Part shown: positions 43,702 through 54,971 of the stretch, piece by piece | How positions within the stretch are numbered: position 1 is the stretch's first letter | Layout: each line of letters begins with the position of its first letter | From: Rubripirellula amarantea | GTDB lineage: Bacteria; Planctomycetota; Planctomycetia; Pirellulales; Pirellulaceae | Length of the DNA: 64,000 nt | Reading direction: 5' to 3' | NCBI RefSeq assembly: GCF_007859865.1 | Contig: NZ_SJPI01000001.1 | Coordinates: forward strand, 2,683,132-2,747,131 | Translations under genes and position numbers: made by a program | The notes under the pieces: generated by a model | Told to the model about the DNA's origin: nothing | The model's database searches: none | Seen by the model: only the letters and a program-made list of their open reading frames with translations

Positions 43702-46700
43702 ATGGCAACCACCAGCAAGCGTCGACTGGAACCCACCGATGTTCGTCACTTTGGCACCGGATTGGGAGGCAATTTCGAGCTTCCCGACCTGACTGCCCTG
43801 CAGACCGCTTCGTATGCCGAGTTTATGCAAGAGGATGCGGATCCTCGTAAACGCAAAGACCATGGCCTGGAATCGGTGCTTCGAGAGATTTTCCCAATCA
43901 GTTCTTACGATGGGAATACGACTCTGGAATATCTTTACTACGAGCTTGGTAAACCTCGCTACACCAGTCAGGAATGTCGCCAGCTTCGTTTGACCTATGG
44001 TCGTCCCCTGCGGATCTGGTTGCGCCTCAATCGTGAAGAGCCGCTTGAGGAAGAGGTGTACCTTGGTGACCTTCCGATCATGCTGGGTGGTGGTGAATTT
44101 ATCATCAACGGTGCGGAACGCGTCGTTGTTTCGCAGTTGCACCGAAGTCCCGGTGTCGACTTCGTGCTCGAGCAAGATACGACGACCGATCGTAAGTTGC
44201 CTTCGTGCCGCGTGATCCCTGAGCGAGGTTCGTGGATCGAAGTCAACGTGACGAAGAAGGATGCGCTTACCGTTCGGATTGACCAAAGTGGTAAGTTCGC
44301 GGCCACGACGCTGCTTCGTGCAATGGATCCGAAGTACTCCACCGACGCGGATATTCTCAACGCGTTCTACGAAACCAAAACGGTCAAGATTGCTGGCGCT
44401 AAGACGGCGACCAAGATCGAAGGCATGATTGCCGTCGATGACGTGATCTATCCGAAGGAATCCGAGCGTGCCGGCGAAATTATCGTCGAGGCCGGATATA
44501 AGATCACGAAGGAAGTTTCCGAGACGATCTGCACCGCTGGCGTTACCAGTATCGATGCGATGGACTCACCCAAGGTTCCTTTGATCTTCAATACGCTTGC
44601 CGATGACAATACGGCCAGCCACGAAGAGGCGCTGCTGCGAATCTACCAACGTCTGCGTCCCGGTAACCCGCCGCAGTTGGAAAAGGCTCGCGTCTTGTTC
44701 CAAGAGAAGTTCTATGATGACAATCGTTACCGCTTGGGTCGCGTTGGTCGTTTCCGTTTGAACCGAAAGCTTGACCTTGGTGTCGCTGAATCGGAAATGT
44801 GCCTTCGTCCCGACGACATGATCGCGGCGATTGATTACCTGATGAAGCTGTTTGATCCCGACAGTGATGCCGAGATCGACGACATTGACCACTTGGGTAA
44901 TCGTCGGTTGCGCACGATTGACGAATTGGCCAGCGAAGAGCTCCGCAAGGGCTTCTTGAAGCTGCGTCGAACCGTCCAGGAACGCATGTCGATCAAGGAT
45001 GCGACGGATATGTCGCCTCGTTCATTGATTAATCCCAAGAGTGTTTCAGCGGCGATTGATTACTTCTTCGGTCGCGGCGAACTTTCGCAAGTGGTTGACC
45101 AGACGAATCCATTGTCTCAGCTCACTCACGAACGCCGCCTTTCGGCTCTCGGTCCAGGTGGTTTGAACCGTAAGCGAGCGGGCTTTGAAGTTCGCGACGT
45201 TCACATTTCTCACTACGGCCGTATTTGTCCGATCGAAACGCCTGAAGGTACAAACATCGGTCTGATTTCGTCGCTGGCTATTTTTGCTGGCGTCGATGAC
45301 TACGGATTCTTGATCACGCCTTACCGCAAAATCAAGGAAGGCAAAGTCACCGAAGAAACGGTTTGGTTGCGTGCGGACGAAGAAGGTGATGCCTACGTTG
45401 CACCGGCGGATACCGAAGTCGTCAACGGAGCGTTGGTCGCTGGGCCGAACATGATTGCTCGGTTCCATAGTGACTTCCAGATCGTTCAACCCGAAGAAGT
45501 GACCTACATGGACGTCGCTCCTGCTCAGATGGTGGGTGTGTCGGCCGGGTTGATTCCGTTCCTCGAGCACGATGACGCTAACCGTGCTTTGATGGGATCC
45601 AACATGCAGCGGCAAGCTGTTCCGTTGTTGGTTGCTGAACCACCGATCGTCGGTACGGGCATGGAACGAGAAGTCGCGCGTAACAGTGCGATGGTGGTGC
45701 GTGCTCGACGGGCCGGAAAGGTTACCTATTGCGATTCGACTCGAATCGAGGTCGGCAGCGATCATTACGACCTGAAGAAGTACCAGGGCCTCAACGAACG
45801 GACCTGTCAAAACCAGCGTCCTATCATCAATGTCGGCGACAAGGTCGAAAAGAACCAAATCATCGCCGATGGTGCCGCCACCCAGAACGGTGAGTTGGCA
45901 TTGGGACGCAATGTCTTGGTCGGCTTCATGTCGTTCGATGGTTTCAACTACGAAGATGCGATCATCATCAGTGAAGAACTCGTTCGGAACGACACCTACA
46001 CGTCGATTCACATCGAAGACTTCGACGTTGAAATTCGCGAAACCAAGCTCGGTCGTGAAGAGTTCACTCGGGATATTCCCAACGTTTCTGAAAAGGCCCT
46101 TCGCAATCTGGATGATGGCGGTGTGGTTCAGGTTGGTACCTATGTCAAGCCAGGCGATATTTTGGTTGGCAAGGTGTCACCTAAGAGCAAGACTGAGCTG
46201 ACGCCTGAAGAAAAACTGTTGCACGCCATTTTCGGTCGTGCCGGTGAAGACGTGAAGAACGATTCGCTGGAAGTTCCTTCGGGCATCGAAGGTATCGTGA
46301 TCGACACTCAAAAGTTCTCTCGCCGTATGAGTCTTTCCGAAGACGAGCGGAAGGAATTCGAGCGTGAACTGAAGGAATCCGAATCGAAGGGCAACGACGA
46401 AATTGCTCATACGTTCGGAGACCTTGTTCGCGAACTTGAAGAGGCTGCGGGCATGAAGCTGAAGGATGCGACCGGCACGCCTTTGGCGGACGGACAAGAT
46501 CCAAAGTTTGTCGCTGAGCGTGCGACTTCATTCCGTATCGATCACATTCTCGACCAAGTCAAGAATGATGATAAGAAGAAAGAAGTCGAGCGAGTTTACA
46601 AGACTCAGTGGCCAAACGTGGAAGCCGCGATCGACAATCGTGACCGCAAGCTCAACTCAATGAAGCGTGGTGACGAACTTCGCAGCGGTGTGTTGCAGAT

Positions 46701-47427
46701 GTGCAAGATCTACGTCGCAACTAAGCGAGTGATCAGCGTTGGTGACAAGATGGCTGGACGGCACGGAAACAAGGGTGTGATCGCCAAGATCTTGCCTGTC
46801 GAAGACATGCCGTTCCTTCCCGATGGAACACCGATCCAAATCATGCTGAACCCACTGGGCGTTCCTTCGCGAATGAACGTGGGGCAGATTTTGGAAACCC
46901 ACCTCGGTTGGGCTGGTGCGAAGTTGGGCTTCCAAGCGATCACGCCTGTGTTCGATGGTGCTACCGAATCCGACATCAACAAGTGTCTGGCGGAAGCTGG
47001 TTTGCCTGCTCACGGTAAGATTCGTTTGACCGATGGTCGGACGGGTGAGCCTATGGAGCAGGAAACAACCGTTGGCTACATCTACATGTTGAAGCTGCAC
47101 CACTTGGTTGACGACAAGGTTCATGCTCGTTCGACGGGACCATACTCGTTGATCACTCAACAACCTCTCGGTGGCAAGGCTCGCTTCGGCGGACAACGTT
47201 TCGGCGAGATGGAAGTTTGGGCACTCGAGGCTTATGGTGCCGCTTACATCCTGCAGGAATTGCTGACGGTCAAGTCCGACGATGTCGAAGGCCGAACCAA
47301 GATCTACGAATCGATGGTCAAGGGCGAGAACACGCTCGAAGCCGGTACGCCAGCTTCGTTCGATGTGCTTACCAACGAAATTCGTGGTCTGGCTCTGAAC
47401 ATGCAACTCGAGAAGAGACCTATTTAG
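43702..47427 (+). CDS. rpoB: RNA polymerase beta subunit
   Basis: The 1241-residue beta subunit shows [16 protein letters not shown], the rifampicin region (residues 457-483), [10 protein letters not shown]-type [15 protein letters not shown], and near the end [13 protein letters not shown] and [19 protein letters not shown]. It is shorter than the E. coli protein (1342) mainly through missing lineage-specific inserts. In the rifampicin cluster Val464 and Val465 replace Phe-Met and Thr468 replaces Asn, while Asp466, His476 and Ser481 are as in sensitive species. rpoC follows after 160 bp. Neither rplJ nor rplL precedes it, unlike most bacteria. Confidence 0.98.
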   Translation: MATTSKRRLEPTDVRHFGTGLGGNFELPDLTALQTASYAEFMQEDADPRKRKDHGLESVLREIFPISSYDGNTTLEYLYYELGKPRYTSQECRQLRLTYGRPLRIWLRLNREEPLEEEVYLGDLPIMLGGGEFIINGAERVVVSQLHRSPGVDFVLEQDTTTDRKLPSCRVIPERGSWIEVNVTKKDALTVRIDQSGKFAATTLLRAMDPKYSTDADILNAFYETKTVKIAGAKTATKIEGMIAVDDVIYPKESERAGEIIVEAGYKITKEVSETICTAGVTSIDAMDSPKVPLIFNTLADDNTASHEEALLRIYQRLRPGNPPQLEKARVLFQEKFYDDNRYRLGRVGRFRLNRKLDLGVAESEMCLRPDDMIAAIDYLMKLFDPDSDAEIDDIDHLGNRRLRTIDELASEELRKGFLKLRRTVQERMSIKDATDMSPRSLINPKSVSAAIDYFFGRGELSQVVDQTNPLSQLTHERRLSALGPGGLNRKRAGFEVRDVHISHYGRICPIETPEGTNIGLISSLAIFAGVDDYGFLITPYRKIKEGKVTEETVWLRADEEGDAYVAPADTEVVNGALVAGPNMIARFHSDFQIVQPEEVTYMDVAPAQMVGVSAGLIPFLEHDDANRALMGSNMQRQAVPLLVAEPPIVGTGMEREVARNSAMVVRARRAGKVTYCDSTRIEVGSDHYDLKKYQGLNERTCQNQRPIINVGDKVEKNQIIADGAATQNGELALGRNVLVGFMSFDGFNYEDAIIISEELVRNDTYTSIHIEDFDVEIRETKLGREEFTRDIPNVSEKALRNLDDGGVVQVGTYVKPGDILVGKVSPKSKTELTPEEKLLHAIFGRAGEDVKNDSLEVPSGIEGIVIDTQKFSRRMSLSEDERKEFERELKESESKGNDEIAHTFGDLVRELEEAAGMKLKDATGTPLADGQDPKFVAERATSFRIDHILDQVKNDDKKKEVERVYKTQWPNVEAAIDNRDRKLNSMKRGDELRSGVLQMCKIYVATKRVISVGDKMAGRHGNKGVIAKILPVEDMPFLPDGTPIQIMLNPLGVPSRMNVGQILETHLGWAGAKLGFQAITPVFDGATESDINKCLAEAGLPAHGKIRLTDGRTGEPMEQETTVGYIYMLKLHHLVDDKVHARSTGPYSLITQQPLGGKARFGGQRFGEMEVWALEAYGAAYILQELLTVKSDDVEGRTKIYESMVKGENTLEAGTPASFDVLTNEIRGLALNMQLEKRPI

Positions 47428-47438
47428 GTGTTAGGGAT

Positions 47439-47585
47439 GCAGCGATCGGCGTTTGGTTCAAACGCCCATTCGCTGCTTGGCCCCTAGCATGACTTTGTTC
47501 CCGTCTTAGACGGGACGTTTCGGTTCACTCGTACCTGTTTGAACCGTTTACCTGACTCCTAAAACCTAATACCTAAAGCCTAAAT
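47439..47585 (+). promoter_or_regulatory. rpoB-rpoC gap: three stem-loops and a heptamer array
   Basis: Hairpin 1: arm GCAGCG/CGCTGC (47439-47444, 47471-47476) encloses an 8-bp stem GGCGTTTG/CAAACGCC (47448-47455, 47459-47466). Hairpin 2: TCCCGTC-TTA-GACGGGA at 47499-47515. Hairpin 3: CGGTTCA/TGAACCG at 47521-47527 and 47540-47546. Four heptamers CCTAAAA, CCTAATA, CCTAAAG, CCTAAAT (47558-47585) end 2 nt before the rpoC ATG, where a Shine-Dalgarno would sit; their TAA triplets fall in all three frames. Processing site or attenuator are possible roles. Confidence 0.75.
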
Positions 47586-47587
47586 CT

Positions 47588-50500
47588 ATGAGTACTGGCG
47601 AAACCAGCAACTACGATCGCATCAACGATTACGCTTCGGTCCGTATCTCGCTTGCCCGTCCCCAAGACATCAAGGGTTGGTCGTTTGGTGAGGTCAAAAA
47701 GCCTGAAACGATCAACTACCGAACGTATCGTCCCGAAAAGGACGGCCTCTTTTGCGAACGAATCTTCGGGCCTGAAAAGGACTGGGAATGTGCGTGTGGT
47801 AAATACCGCGGCATGAAGTACAAGGGCATGATTTGCGACCGCTGTGGAGTGAAAGTCACTCACAGTCGTGTGCGTCGTAAACGCATGGGCCACATCGAAC
47901 TGGCCGCGCCCGTTGTGCACATTTGGTTCTTCAAGGCGATGCCTTCGCGTTTGGGCAACTTGCTCGACATGAAGACCAGCTCGCTCGAGAAAGTAATCTA
48001 CTTCCAAGATTACGTTGTTACCGATCCCGGTACGACGGAACTCGAAACGCGTCAGCTTTTGACCGAGGAAGAGTATCGCGCCGCTCGTACTCAATACGGC
48101 CCCGGAACGTTCCAAGCTGACATGGGTGCCGAAGCAGTTCGTAACCTGCTCAACCAACTCGACTTGGTCACCTTGTCCGAGCAACTTCGGAAAGAGCTTG
48201 AGGAAACCGGATCCAAGCAAAAGAAGAAGGACTTGATCAATCGCCTGAAGATTGTCGAGTCGATTCGCGACAGTGATAACCGTCCCGAATGGATGGTTCT
48301 TGACGTGATTCCCGTTATTCCACCCGACCTGCGTCCATTGGTCTTGTTGGATAGTGGCAACTTCGCGACTTCGGATTTGAATGACCTGTATCGTCGGATC
48401 ATCAACCGAAACAACCGTCTTCGAAAGCTCGTTGACCTTAACGCACCCGAAGTCATCATTCGCAACGAAAAGCGAATGTTGCAACAATCCGTTGACGCGT
48501 TGTTTGATAACAACCGTTGTAAGCGACCTGTGCTCGGTTCGTCGAACCGTCCGCTGAAGTCGTTGACCGACATGATTAAGGGTAAGCAAGGTCGTTTCCG
48601 TGAAAACCTTCTCGGCAAGCGAGTCGATTACTCTGCTCGTTCGGTCATCGTGGTCGGGCCTCGTTTGAAGCTGCACCAATGCGGTTTGCCAAAGAAGATC
48701 GCTCTAGAACTTTACCAACCTTTCATCATTCGACGGCTGAAGGAGCTCGGGCACGCTGACACGATTAAGTCGGCGAAGAAGATGCTTGAACGCAAGGATG
48801 AAGAGGTTTGGGATATTCTCGAACAGGTCATCACGAATCACCCCGTGCTGCTTAACCGTGCTCCCACTCTTCACCGCATGGGTATTCAAGCGTTCGAACC
48901 GGTTCTCGTCGAAGGTAACGCGATTCACTTGCATCCATTGGTTTGCAAAGGTTTCAACGCCGACTTCGATGGTGACCAAATGGCCGTCCACCTGCCGCTT
49001 TCGATCGAAGCTCAGGTAGAAGCTCACACTTTGATGATGTCGACCAATAACGTGTTCGCTCCGTCCAATGGTAAGCCGATCATGAGTCCGTCGCAGGACA
49101 TCGTCATGGGTTGCTACTACTTGACCATCGCTTTGCCCGATCAAAAGGGCGAAGGAATGATCTTCAGTGGCTACGACGAAGTCGACTCGGCGTACTCGCA
49201 GGGCGTCTTGCACATTCACAGCAAGATCAAGATGCGATTGCCACGTCACCAAAAGCTCAAGACTTCGGACAACTCCGGTGTCTACGGTGACATCATCGAC
49301 ACCACGCCGGGTCGGATTCGGTTTAACGAAATGCTGCCAGTGGGCATGGATTTCTATAACTATCCGATGAAGAGCGGTGACTTGGCCAAGGTCATCAGTG
49401 ACTGCTATCAACGCCTCGGTCGAAAAGCAACGATTCACTTGCTTGACGACATGATGCAACTTGGGTTCCGCGAATCGACTCGTTCAGGTCTTTCATTCGC
49501 GACCGATGACTTGGTGACTCCGGACACCAAGCAAGAGTTCATCAAGAACGCCGAAAAAGAGGTGATGAAGCTCAAGAAGAACTACGAACGCGGTTTGATG
49601 TCCGGCGGCGAACGTTACAACCACGTTCTCGACGAATGGACCGCAGCTCGCGAATTGATCACCGCTGACATGATGGAAGCGATGAAGAATGACATTCGCG
49701 AAGGTGGTTGGTACGTGAACCCGGTTTACTTGATGAGTCACTCTGGTGCTCGGGGTGGTATCGAGCAAATTCGCCAGTTGGCCGGTATGCGTGGTTTGAT
49801 GGCCAAGCCTACGGGTGAAATCATTGAAACACCTATTAAGGCTAACTTCCGCGAAGGCCTTTCGGTGCTCGAGTATTTCTCGTCGACTCACGGGGCCCGT
49901 AAGGGTCTGGCCGACACGGCTCTTAAGACCGCTGACTCGGGTTACCTAACTCGTAAGCTTGCTGACGTCGCCCAGAACGTTGTGATCACGATGAACGATT
50001 GTGGTACCACGCAAGGGATCACCAAGGGGGTTGTCTATCGTGGTGAAAAGGTCGAAGTGTCCTTGATCGATTCGATCAATGGTCGCGTGAGCCGCCAGTC
50101 GATTGTGAATCCAGTGACAGACGAAGTGATTGTTCGCGAAAACGAAATGATCACTCCGGACATCGCTCAGAAGATCGAAGAGATGGGCTTGGAAAAGATT
50201 CAAGTTCGTACTCCGATGACCTGCGACGCGCCTCTGGGTGTATGTCGTTGCTGCTACGGAATGGACATGTCGACCGGATCCATGGTCGAAGAAGGCATGG
50301 CTGTTGGTATCATCGCTGCTCAGTCGATCGGCGAACCTGGTACTCAGTTGACGATGCGTACGTTCCACATTGGTGGTTCAGTGTCGAAGCAGTCGGTGGA
50401 ATCGGACTTCAAGAGCAAGAAATCAGGTGAAGTTCGTCTGACTCGAATTCGTTCGGTTAGCAACAAGAGCGGAGAACAAGTTGTTCTGAACCGTAACGGT

Positions 50501-51991
50501 GAAATCGCTCTGGTTGACGATCGAGGTCGCGAAATCGAATCTTACCCCGTACCAACGGGTGCGACGCTGAAGGTCAAGGAAGGCGACCAAGTTATCGAAG
50601 GCGGACTGCTTTGCGAGTGGAACCCCTACTCGATTCCAATTCTGTCTGAAGTCACCGGTATCGTGCGATTCGAAGACATCGTCGAAGGCGAAACCGTTCG
50701 ATCCGAACGTGAAAATTCGGGTAACGTCCGAATGATGGTCGTGGATCACAAGGGTGACCTTCACCCGCAGATCGTGATTCAAGACGAAACGGGTAAGAAC
50801 CTCGATGTGCAGTACCTGCCTGAGCGAGCTTTGGTCATGGCTAAAGAAGGTGCCACGATCATCCCTGGTGACGTGATCGCTGAAATGCCTCGTGAAGCGG
50901 GCGGTGTTTCGGACATCACCGGTGGTTTGCCTCGAGTTACCGAAATCTTCGAAGCTCGTAAACCAAAGGATCCTGCGGTTATCGCCGAAGTCGACGGTGA
51001 AGTTGAAATCTTGGCCGAACGCAAACGCGGTAAGCGAACGATCATTGTTCGCAGTGAATCCGGAATCGAACGTGAACACTTAGTGCCGCACGGCAAGCAC
51101 TTCCAGGTTCACAGCGGTGACTTCGTGAAAGCCGGGCAAGCTCTCGTCGACGGACCATTGGTCCCTCACGACATCTTGAGAGTTTCAGGTGAAGAAGCGG
51201 TTCAGCAGTACTTGTTGCACGAAATTCAACAGGTCTATCAATCGCAAAAGGTTGAAATCAACGATAAGCACTGCGAAATCATCATCGCTCGAATGCTTCG
51301 GAAGGTCAAAGTTGAATCATCAGGTGATACCAACTTGCTTCCTGGTAGCGTGATGGACCGATTCCACTTCCGCCGTGCGAACGAAGAATTGACCAAGTGT
51401 TTGAAGATCGCCAACCCTGGCGATAGCGATTTCACGGAAGGCCAGATTGTTCCGAAGGAAACGCTCGAGCAAACTAACGCCGAAATCGAAGCGATGGGCG
51501 GAACGCCGGCCAAGGGCAAGCGTCCCAAGAGTGCAACGGCTTCAACGCAGTTGTTGGGGATCACCAAGGCTGCCGTTCAATCGAACAGTTTCATCTCGGC
51601 TGCGTCGTTCCAGGAAACCACCAAGGTGCTTACCGAAGCGGCTCTGGCCGGCAAGGTCGATAAGTTGGTTGGTTTGAAAGAGAACGTCATCTTGGGTCAC
51701 CTGATTCCTGCGGGTACAGGGTTCCGAATCTTCCAAGAATCGGAAGTCAATTACCGTCGCGAAGCTTTGGAAGAACTCGCAGGTCAGCCAGTGCAGTCTC
51801 TCGAAGAGAGCTTCCCATTGCTCAATGCCGATGACGAAGCAGCGATCGAGGCGTCGGCAGATGCTTCGGCGGCACCGCCAACGATTGAACCAGTGGTGCA
51901 ACCGCCGTCGGTTCAGCCACCATCGGCGGCAGCGGAACCTTCCGATGATCCAGCTCCTACGCTTGATCAACTGATGGGCGGCCAGGACTGA
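47588..51991 (+). CDS. rpoC: RNA polymerase beta-prime subunit
   Basis: The 1467-residue beta-prime subunit carries the N-terminal zinc site ([20 protein letters not shown]), the catalytic NADFDGDQ at residues 457-464 with Asp459, Asp461 and Asp463 binding magnesium, the trigger-loop region [19 protein letters not shown] and the second zinc site [11 protein letters not shown]. The last 70 residues are Pro/Ala-rich, beyond the conserved end. No Shine-Dalgarno is visible upstream; a heptamer array occupies that place. With RpoB it forms the polymerase core. A strong terminator follows 30 bp after the stop. Confidence 0.98.
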   Translation: MSTGETSNYDRINDYASVRISLARPQDIKGWSFGEVKKPETINYRTYRPEKDGLFCERIFGPEKDWECACGKYRGMKYKGMICDRCGVKVTHSRVRRKRMGHIELAAPVVHIWFFKAMPSRLGNLLDMKTSSLEKVIYFQDYVVTDPGTTELETRQLLTEEEYRAARTQYGPGTFQADMGAEAVRNLLNQLDLVTLSEQLRKELEETGSKQKKKDLINRLKIVESIRDSDNRPEWMVLDVIPVIPPDLRPLVLLDSGNFATSDLNDLYRRIINRNNRLRKLVDLNAPEVIIRNEKRMLQQSVDALFDNNRCKRPVLGSSNRPLKSLTDMIKGKQGRFRENLLGKRVDYSARSVIVVGPRLKLHQCGLPKKIALELYQPFIIRRLKELGHADTIKSAKKMLERKDEEVWDILEQVITNHPVLLNRAPTLHRMGIQAFEPVLVEGNAIHLHPLVCKGFNADFDGDQMAVHLPLSIEAQVEAHTLMMSTNNVFAPSNGKPIMSPSQDIVMGCYYLTIALPDQKGEGMIFSGYDEVDSAYSQGVLHIHSKIKMRLPRHQKLKTSDNSGVYGDIIDTTPGRIRFNEMLPVGMDFYNYPMKSGDLAKVISDCYQRLGRKATIHLLDDMMQLGFRESTRSGLSFATDDLVTPDTKQEFIKNAEKEVMKLKKNYERGLMSGGERYNHVLDEWTAARELITADMMEAMKNDIREGGWYVNPVYLMSHSGARGGIEQIRQLAGMRGLMAKPTGEIIETPIKANFREGLSVLEYFSSTHGARKGLADTALKTADSGYLTRKLADVAQNVVITMNDCGTTQGITKGVVYRGEKVEVSLIDSINGRVSRQSIVNPVTDEVIVRENEMITPDIAQKIEEMGLEKIQVRTPMTCDAPLGVCRCCYGMDMSTGSMVEEGMAVGIIAAQSIGEPGTQLTMRTFHIGGSVSKQSVESDFKSKKSGEVRLTRIRSVSNKSGEQVVLNRNGEIALVDDRGREIESYPVPTGATLKVKEGDQVIEGGLLCEWNPYSIPILSEVTGIVRFEDIVEGETVRSERENSGNVRMMVVDHKGDLHPQIVIQDETGKNLDVQYLPERALVMAKEGATIIPGDVIAEMPREAGGVSDITGGLPRVTEIFEARKPKDPAVIAEVDGEVEILAERKRGKRTIIVRSESGIEREHLVPHGKHFQVHSGDFVKAGQALVDGPLVPHDILRVSGEEAVQQYLLHEIQQVYQSQKVEINDKHCEIIIARMLRKVKVESSGDTNLLPGSVMDRFHFRRANEELTKCLKIANPGDSDFTEGQIVPKETLEQTNAEIEAMGGTPAKGKRPKSATASTQLLGITKAAVQSNSFISAASFQETTKVLTEAALAGKVDKLVGLKENVILGHLIPAGTGFRIFQESEVNYRREALEELAGQPVQSLEESFPLLNADDEAAIEASADASAAPPTIEPVVQPPSVQPPSAAAEPSDDPAPTLDQLMGGQD

Positions 51992-52021
51992 TGCAGCCGA
52001 CTGCATGACTGATCATTAACG

Positions 52022-52054
52022 AACCGCTCGAGCCTTTGCTCGAGCGGTTTTTTT
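52022..52054 (+). terminator. Intrinsic terminator after rpoC
   Basis: An 11-bp perfect stem AACCGCTCGAG (52022-52032) pairs with 52039-52049 around a 6-nt loop CCTTTG, and T residues run to 52054. It lies 30 bp after the rpoC stop. This is a classic Rho-independent terminator and ends the rpoBC unit. Confidence 0.95.
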
Positions 52055-52201
52055 GTTGAGATAAGATCATTGTCCTGATCATTAAGTGGGAGGTTGGCCC
52101 CGTGATCTCGGCGGGCCGTTCGTGCGGTTGCACGAGCCTAGTTTTCGTTGGATGATTGATAGCCTCGAAATGACCGAATCACTCTTGCCCCAGCAACCTT
52201 C

Positions 52202-53041
52202 ATGCTCGACTTGTACGACAAAATAGCGGAAGCATCCGCCGCGATTCGCAAAGTGTTTCCTACGACTCCCAAAGTGGGGATCATCTTGGGGACTGGCTTA
52301 GGTGGAATCGTTGACGAGATCGAGATTTCGGCCACGATTGATTACGCCGATATTCCTCACTTTCCTACATCGACGGCGACGAGTCATCGAGGACGGCTTG
52401 TCTGCGGAACACTTGATGGAGTGCCCGTCATTGTGATGGAAGGTCGTTTCCACATGTACGAGGGCTATCCGCTTAAGCAAATCACCCTTCCCGTTCGTGT
52501 CTTTAAAGAACTCGGCGCGGAATTGATGGTCGTCAGCAATGCGTGTGGTGGATTGAATCCTTACTACACCGGTGGTGACATCATGGTGATTGAAGATCAA
52601 ATCAACTTGCTTGGTGATAACCCACTGATCGGCATCAATGATGACCGTCTAGGCCCTCGCTTTCCTGACATGTGCGAGCCTTATGACCAGCAATGGGTTG
52701 ACCGTGTGATTGCCATCGGACGCAAGGAAGAGATCACGGTTCACAAAGGCGTGTTCGTAGCCGTCGCTGGACCCAATTTGGAAACCCGAGCTGAGTATCG
52801 GTTCCTGCGCATGATCGGTGCGGACGTAGTCGGGATGAGTACCGTTCCCGAAACGATCGTCGCAGTTCACTGCGGTCTAAAGACAGTCGGCCTGAGCGTG
52901 ATCACAGACATGTGTTTGCCCGATTCTTTGAAGCCGTCAAATGTCGAAGAAATCATTCGCACTGCTAACGAAGCCGCTCCAAAATTAGTTTCACTTGTTC
53001 GCGGCATTGTCTCGGAAGCGAATTCCGTACGCGTAGCGTAG
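52202..53041 (+). CDS. punA: Purine nucleoside phosphorylase
   Basis: A 279-residue trimeric-type purine nucleoside phosphorylase: phosphate-binding GTGLGGIVDEI, the HRGRLVCGTLDG segment, the conserved EGRFHMYEGYP, base-binding VSNACGGLNP and the C-terminal AGPNLETRAEYRFLR with GMSTVPETIVAVH. It splits inosine and guanosine with phosphate for base salvage. No Shine-Dalgarno precedes the ATG at 52202. It is separated from rpoC by a terminator, so it has its own promoter. Convergent with the CorC-like gene. Confidence 0.94.
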   Translation: MLDLYDKIAEASAAIRKVFPTTPKVGIILGTGLGGIVDEIEISATIDYADIPHFPTSTATSHRGRLVCGTLDGVPVIVMEGRFHMYEGYPLKQITLPVRVFKELGAELMVVSNACGGLNPYYTGGDIMVIEDQINLLGDNPLIGINDDRLGPRFPDMCEPYDQQWVDRVIAIGRKEEITVHKGVFVAVAGPNLETRAEYRFLRMIGADVVGMSTVPETIVAVHCGLKTVGLSVITDMCLPDSLKPSNVEEIIRTANEAAPKLVSLVRGIVSEANSVRVA

Positions 53042-53110
53042 TGAGCGGTAGCAAACCGAAAGGCTGAGGGGCGTCTGTGTCGGCCAGCCGTTGCTGGTTC
53101 GACGCGTTCT

Positions 53111-54400
53111 TTAGCCAGCCTTTTGATTCTGATCGTCGACACGTTGGATTCGCATGGATTCGATCTTTCGCGTCGTCGCTCTGAGGATCTTGATCTGCGA
53201 AGTACCAATCGCCAGTTCAGTGCCTTCGTCCGGAATCGATCCCGTGTGGTAGAGCACGTAACCGGCAACCGTTTCGTAGTCTTCGCTCTCGGGAAGGTCC
53301 CAATCGAGCAGTTCGTTCAGGTCGTCGATCATCACGCGACCATCAACCTCGACGGTTTCTTCGTCCACGATCTTCACACCGAACTCTTCATCCTCGTCCG
53401 ATTCGTCAACGATCTCGCCGACGATTTCTTCGAGTGCATCTTCGATGGTAACAACACCCGCGGTCTGGCTGAACTCGTCGAGTACGATCGCCATGTGAGA
53501 GCGGCTGTGCAGGAACTCTCGCAACAATGACTCAACGCTGCGAGTATCGGACACCGTCCATGGCTTCCGCATCACTTCGGTCAAGGGATGCGACTCTAAA
53601 CCACCATTTGCCAGGAACGGCATCAAGTCTTTGACGTAAAGGATACCGACAACGTTATCGAGATTGTCCTGGAACACGGGAAAGCGAGTTCGCCCCGCCT
53701 CGACGATGGTCGCCAAGATTTGGGTCCATTCCCAGCGGATGTCGATTGCATCAACCTCACCACGATTGGTCATGATGTGGCTAACGGTGTTCTCGTGCAG
53801 CGTCACCACACCTTGAATCATTTCGCGAACGCCCGGTCCGAAGTAGCCTTCACGTGTGCCCGCAGTAACGATCGTCCGAATTTCGTCTTCGAGTTGTTCC
53901 TCTTCTTCGTCAGCATTCTCAGCGGTTCCCGTCAAACGTCGTGTCACCAAATCGACGAGCTCGCCCGGTGCTGCAAGTGGACTCATCACGATCGAAAGAG
54001 TTCGCCAGAACGGCCAGGTGTGATAAAGAACCGGAGTCGACGCAAATCGAGTCACCGCGACGGGTAACCATACGTGAACCATCATCATCATGCCGACCGC
54101 GCAGACACCCCAGCCGAGCAACCGGATGGGCGAGGGTGAAGGTTCGTCGACGAAGATCGTACCGGTACCAGCGATCAGGAAGATCACCGTCCCGATCATA
54201 CGTAGGTAACCCGAGCCATCAATGGCAGCGTCTTGGTGATCAAGGACAGCGCCGAATCGGTCGCGGTTCTTCTTGAGGCGGCAATAGGCTTCGAGGGCCT
54301 TGCCGGCAAAACTGTCCAGTAGTTCGCGACCGAGTCCGCCAATGCTGCTGATTAAAAAGCCAAAGGCCGATACAACCAGCCAACCGTACAAGTGACTCAC
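53111..54400 (-). CDS. CNNM/CorC-like membrane protein with CBS domains
   Basis: The 429-residue protein has an N-terminal membrane part (hydrophobic helices near residues 5-22, 65-83, 92-115 and 125-140), two CBS motifs (VSHIMTNRGEVDAIDIRWEW, and FLHSRSHMAIVLDEFSQTAG) and a C-terminal CorC_HlyC domain (VDGRVMIDDLNELLDWDLP). Members are linked to magnesium or cobalt efflux and cell-envelope tolerance. Its start overlaps the ybeY stop by 4 nt. The ybeY-corC coupling matches the E. coli ybeZ-ybeY-ybeX order. It lies at the 3' end of the operon. Confidence 0.85.
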   Translation of the reverse strand: MSHLYGWLVVSAFGFLISSIGGLGRELLDSFAGKALEAYCRLKKNRDRFGAVLDHQDAAIDGSGYLRMIGTVIFLIAGTGTIFVDEPSPSPIRLLGWGVCAVGMMMMVHVWLPVAVTRFASTPVLYHTWPFWRTLSIVMSPLAAPGELVDLVTRRLTGTAENADEEEEQLEDEIRTIVTAGTREGYFGPGVREMIQGVVTLHENTVSHIMTNRGEVDAIDIRWEWTQILATIVEAGRTRFPVFQDNLDNVVGILYVKDLMPFLANGGLESHPLTEVMRKPWTVSDTRSVESLLREFLHSRSHMAIVLDEFSQTAGVVTIEDALEEIVGEIVDESDEDEEFGVKIVDEETVEVDGRVMIDDLNELLDWDLPESEDYETVAGYVLYHTGSIPDEGTELAIGTSQIKILRATTRKIESMRIQRVDDQNQKAG

Positions 54401-54942
54401 GCCGAGGGCTCCCGTGAGAGCGATTCAACGTCGGCACCGAAACGTTCGATCTCAACGATCCCTAGTTCCTTCATGATTTCCGATTCGGCGGCTCGCATGG
54501 CGGCACGCTCGATCGGGTCATGGTCATCCATGCCAATGATGTGCAACGAGCCATGAGCAACGTACAAGCACAGTTCGTTGTCGATCGACCAACCTAACTC
54601 TTGTGCTCGCACCCGAGCGGTGTCGACGCTGACGACCATTTCACCTTCGATGGTCGGCGGTTCAGCAGAATAACCAAAGCTAATCACATCGGTGGGATAG
54701 TCGTGATCGAGATGGCGAGCGTTAAGTTCTTGAATGGTGGGATCGTTCGTGATCCGCAACCCAATCTCACCGCAATGAAATCCGCCTCGCTTGACTGCTG
54801 CCGTGATGACTCGGCGGAGTTGGCCTTGATTGATCGGCGCAGATACTTGCGGATCAATCGTGATTTCGATGGCAAGTGGGGTAGCTGAGCTTGGGTCAGA
54901 CTCATCCGGTAAAGGAGGGTCTTCGGGGCTGAGATCAGTCAC
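54397..54942 (-). CDS. ybeY: YbeY rRNA maturation endoribonuclease
   Basis: The 181-residue protein has an extended acidic N-terminus (residues 1-25) and the YbeY fold with the metal motif HGSLHIIGMDDH at residues 130-141. In E. coli the three metal histidines are 114, 118 and 124 (spacing 4 and 6); here His130 and His134 fit, but the third position is Asp140 and a His follows at 141. YbeY processes 16S rRNA and assists ribosome quality control. It lies between the 7TM-HD gene and the CorC gene, whose start overlaps its stop. Confidence 0.9.
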   Translation of the reverse strand: MTDLSPEDPPLPDESDPSSATPLAIEITIDPQVSAPINQGQLRRVITAAVKRGGFHCGEIGLRITNDPTIQELNARHLDHDYPTDVISFGYSAEPPTIEGEMVVSVDTARVRAQELGWSIDNELCLYVAHGSLHIIGMDDHDPIERAAMRAAESEIMKELGIVEIERFGADVESLSREPSA

Positions 54943-54971
54943 AAGAAAAAGGGCTCACCTGTAATGCTAAA

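Noticed and set aside
45046-46011. 321-codon frame antisense to rpoB
   Set aside because: The rpoB frame is certain; the antisense opening is a by-product of its codon bias.
47573-48679. 368-codon frame antisense to rpoC, and 48704-49459
   Set aside because: Same reason as for rpoB; it also runs over the rpoC start.
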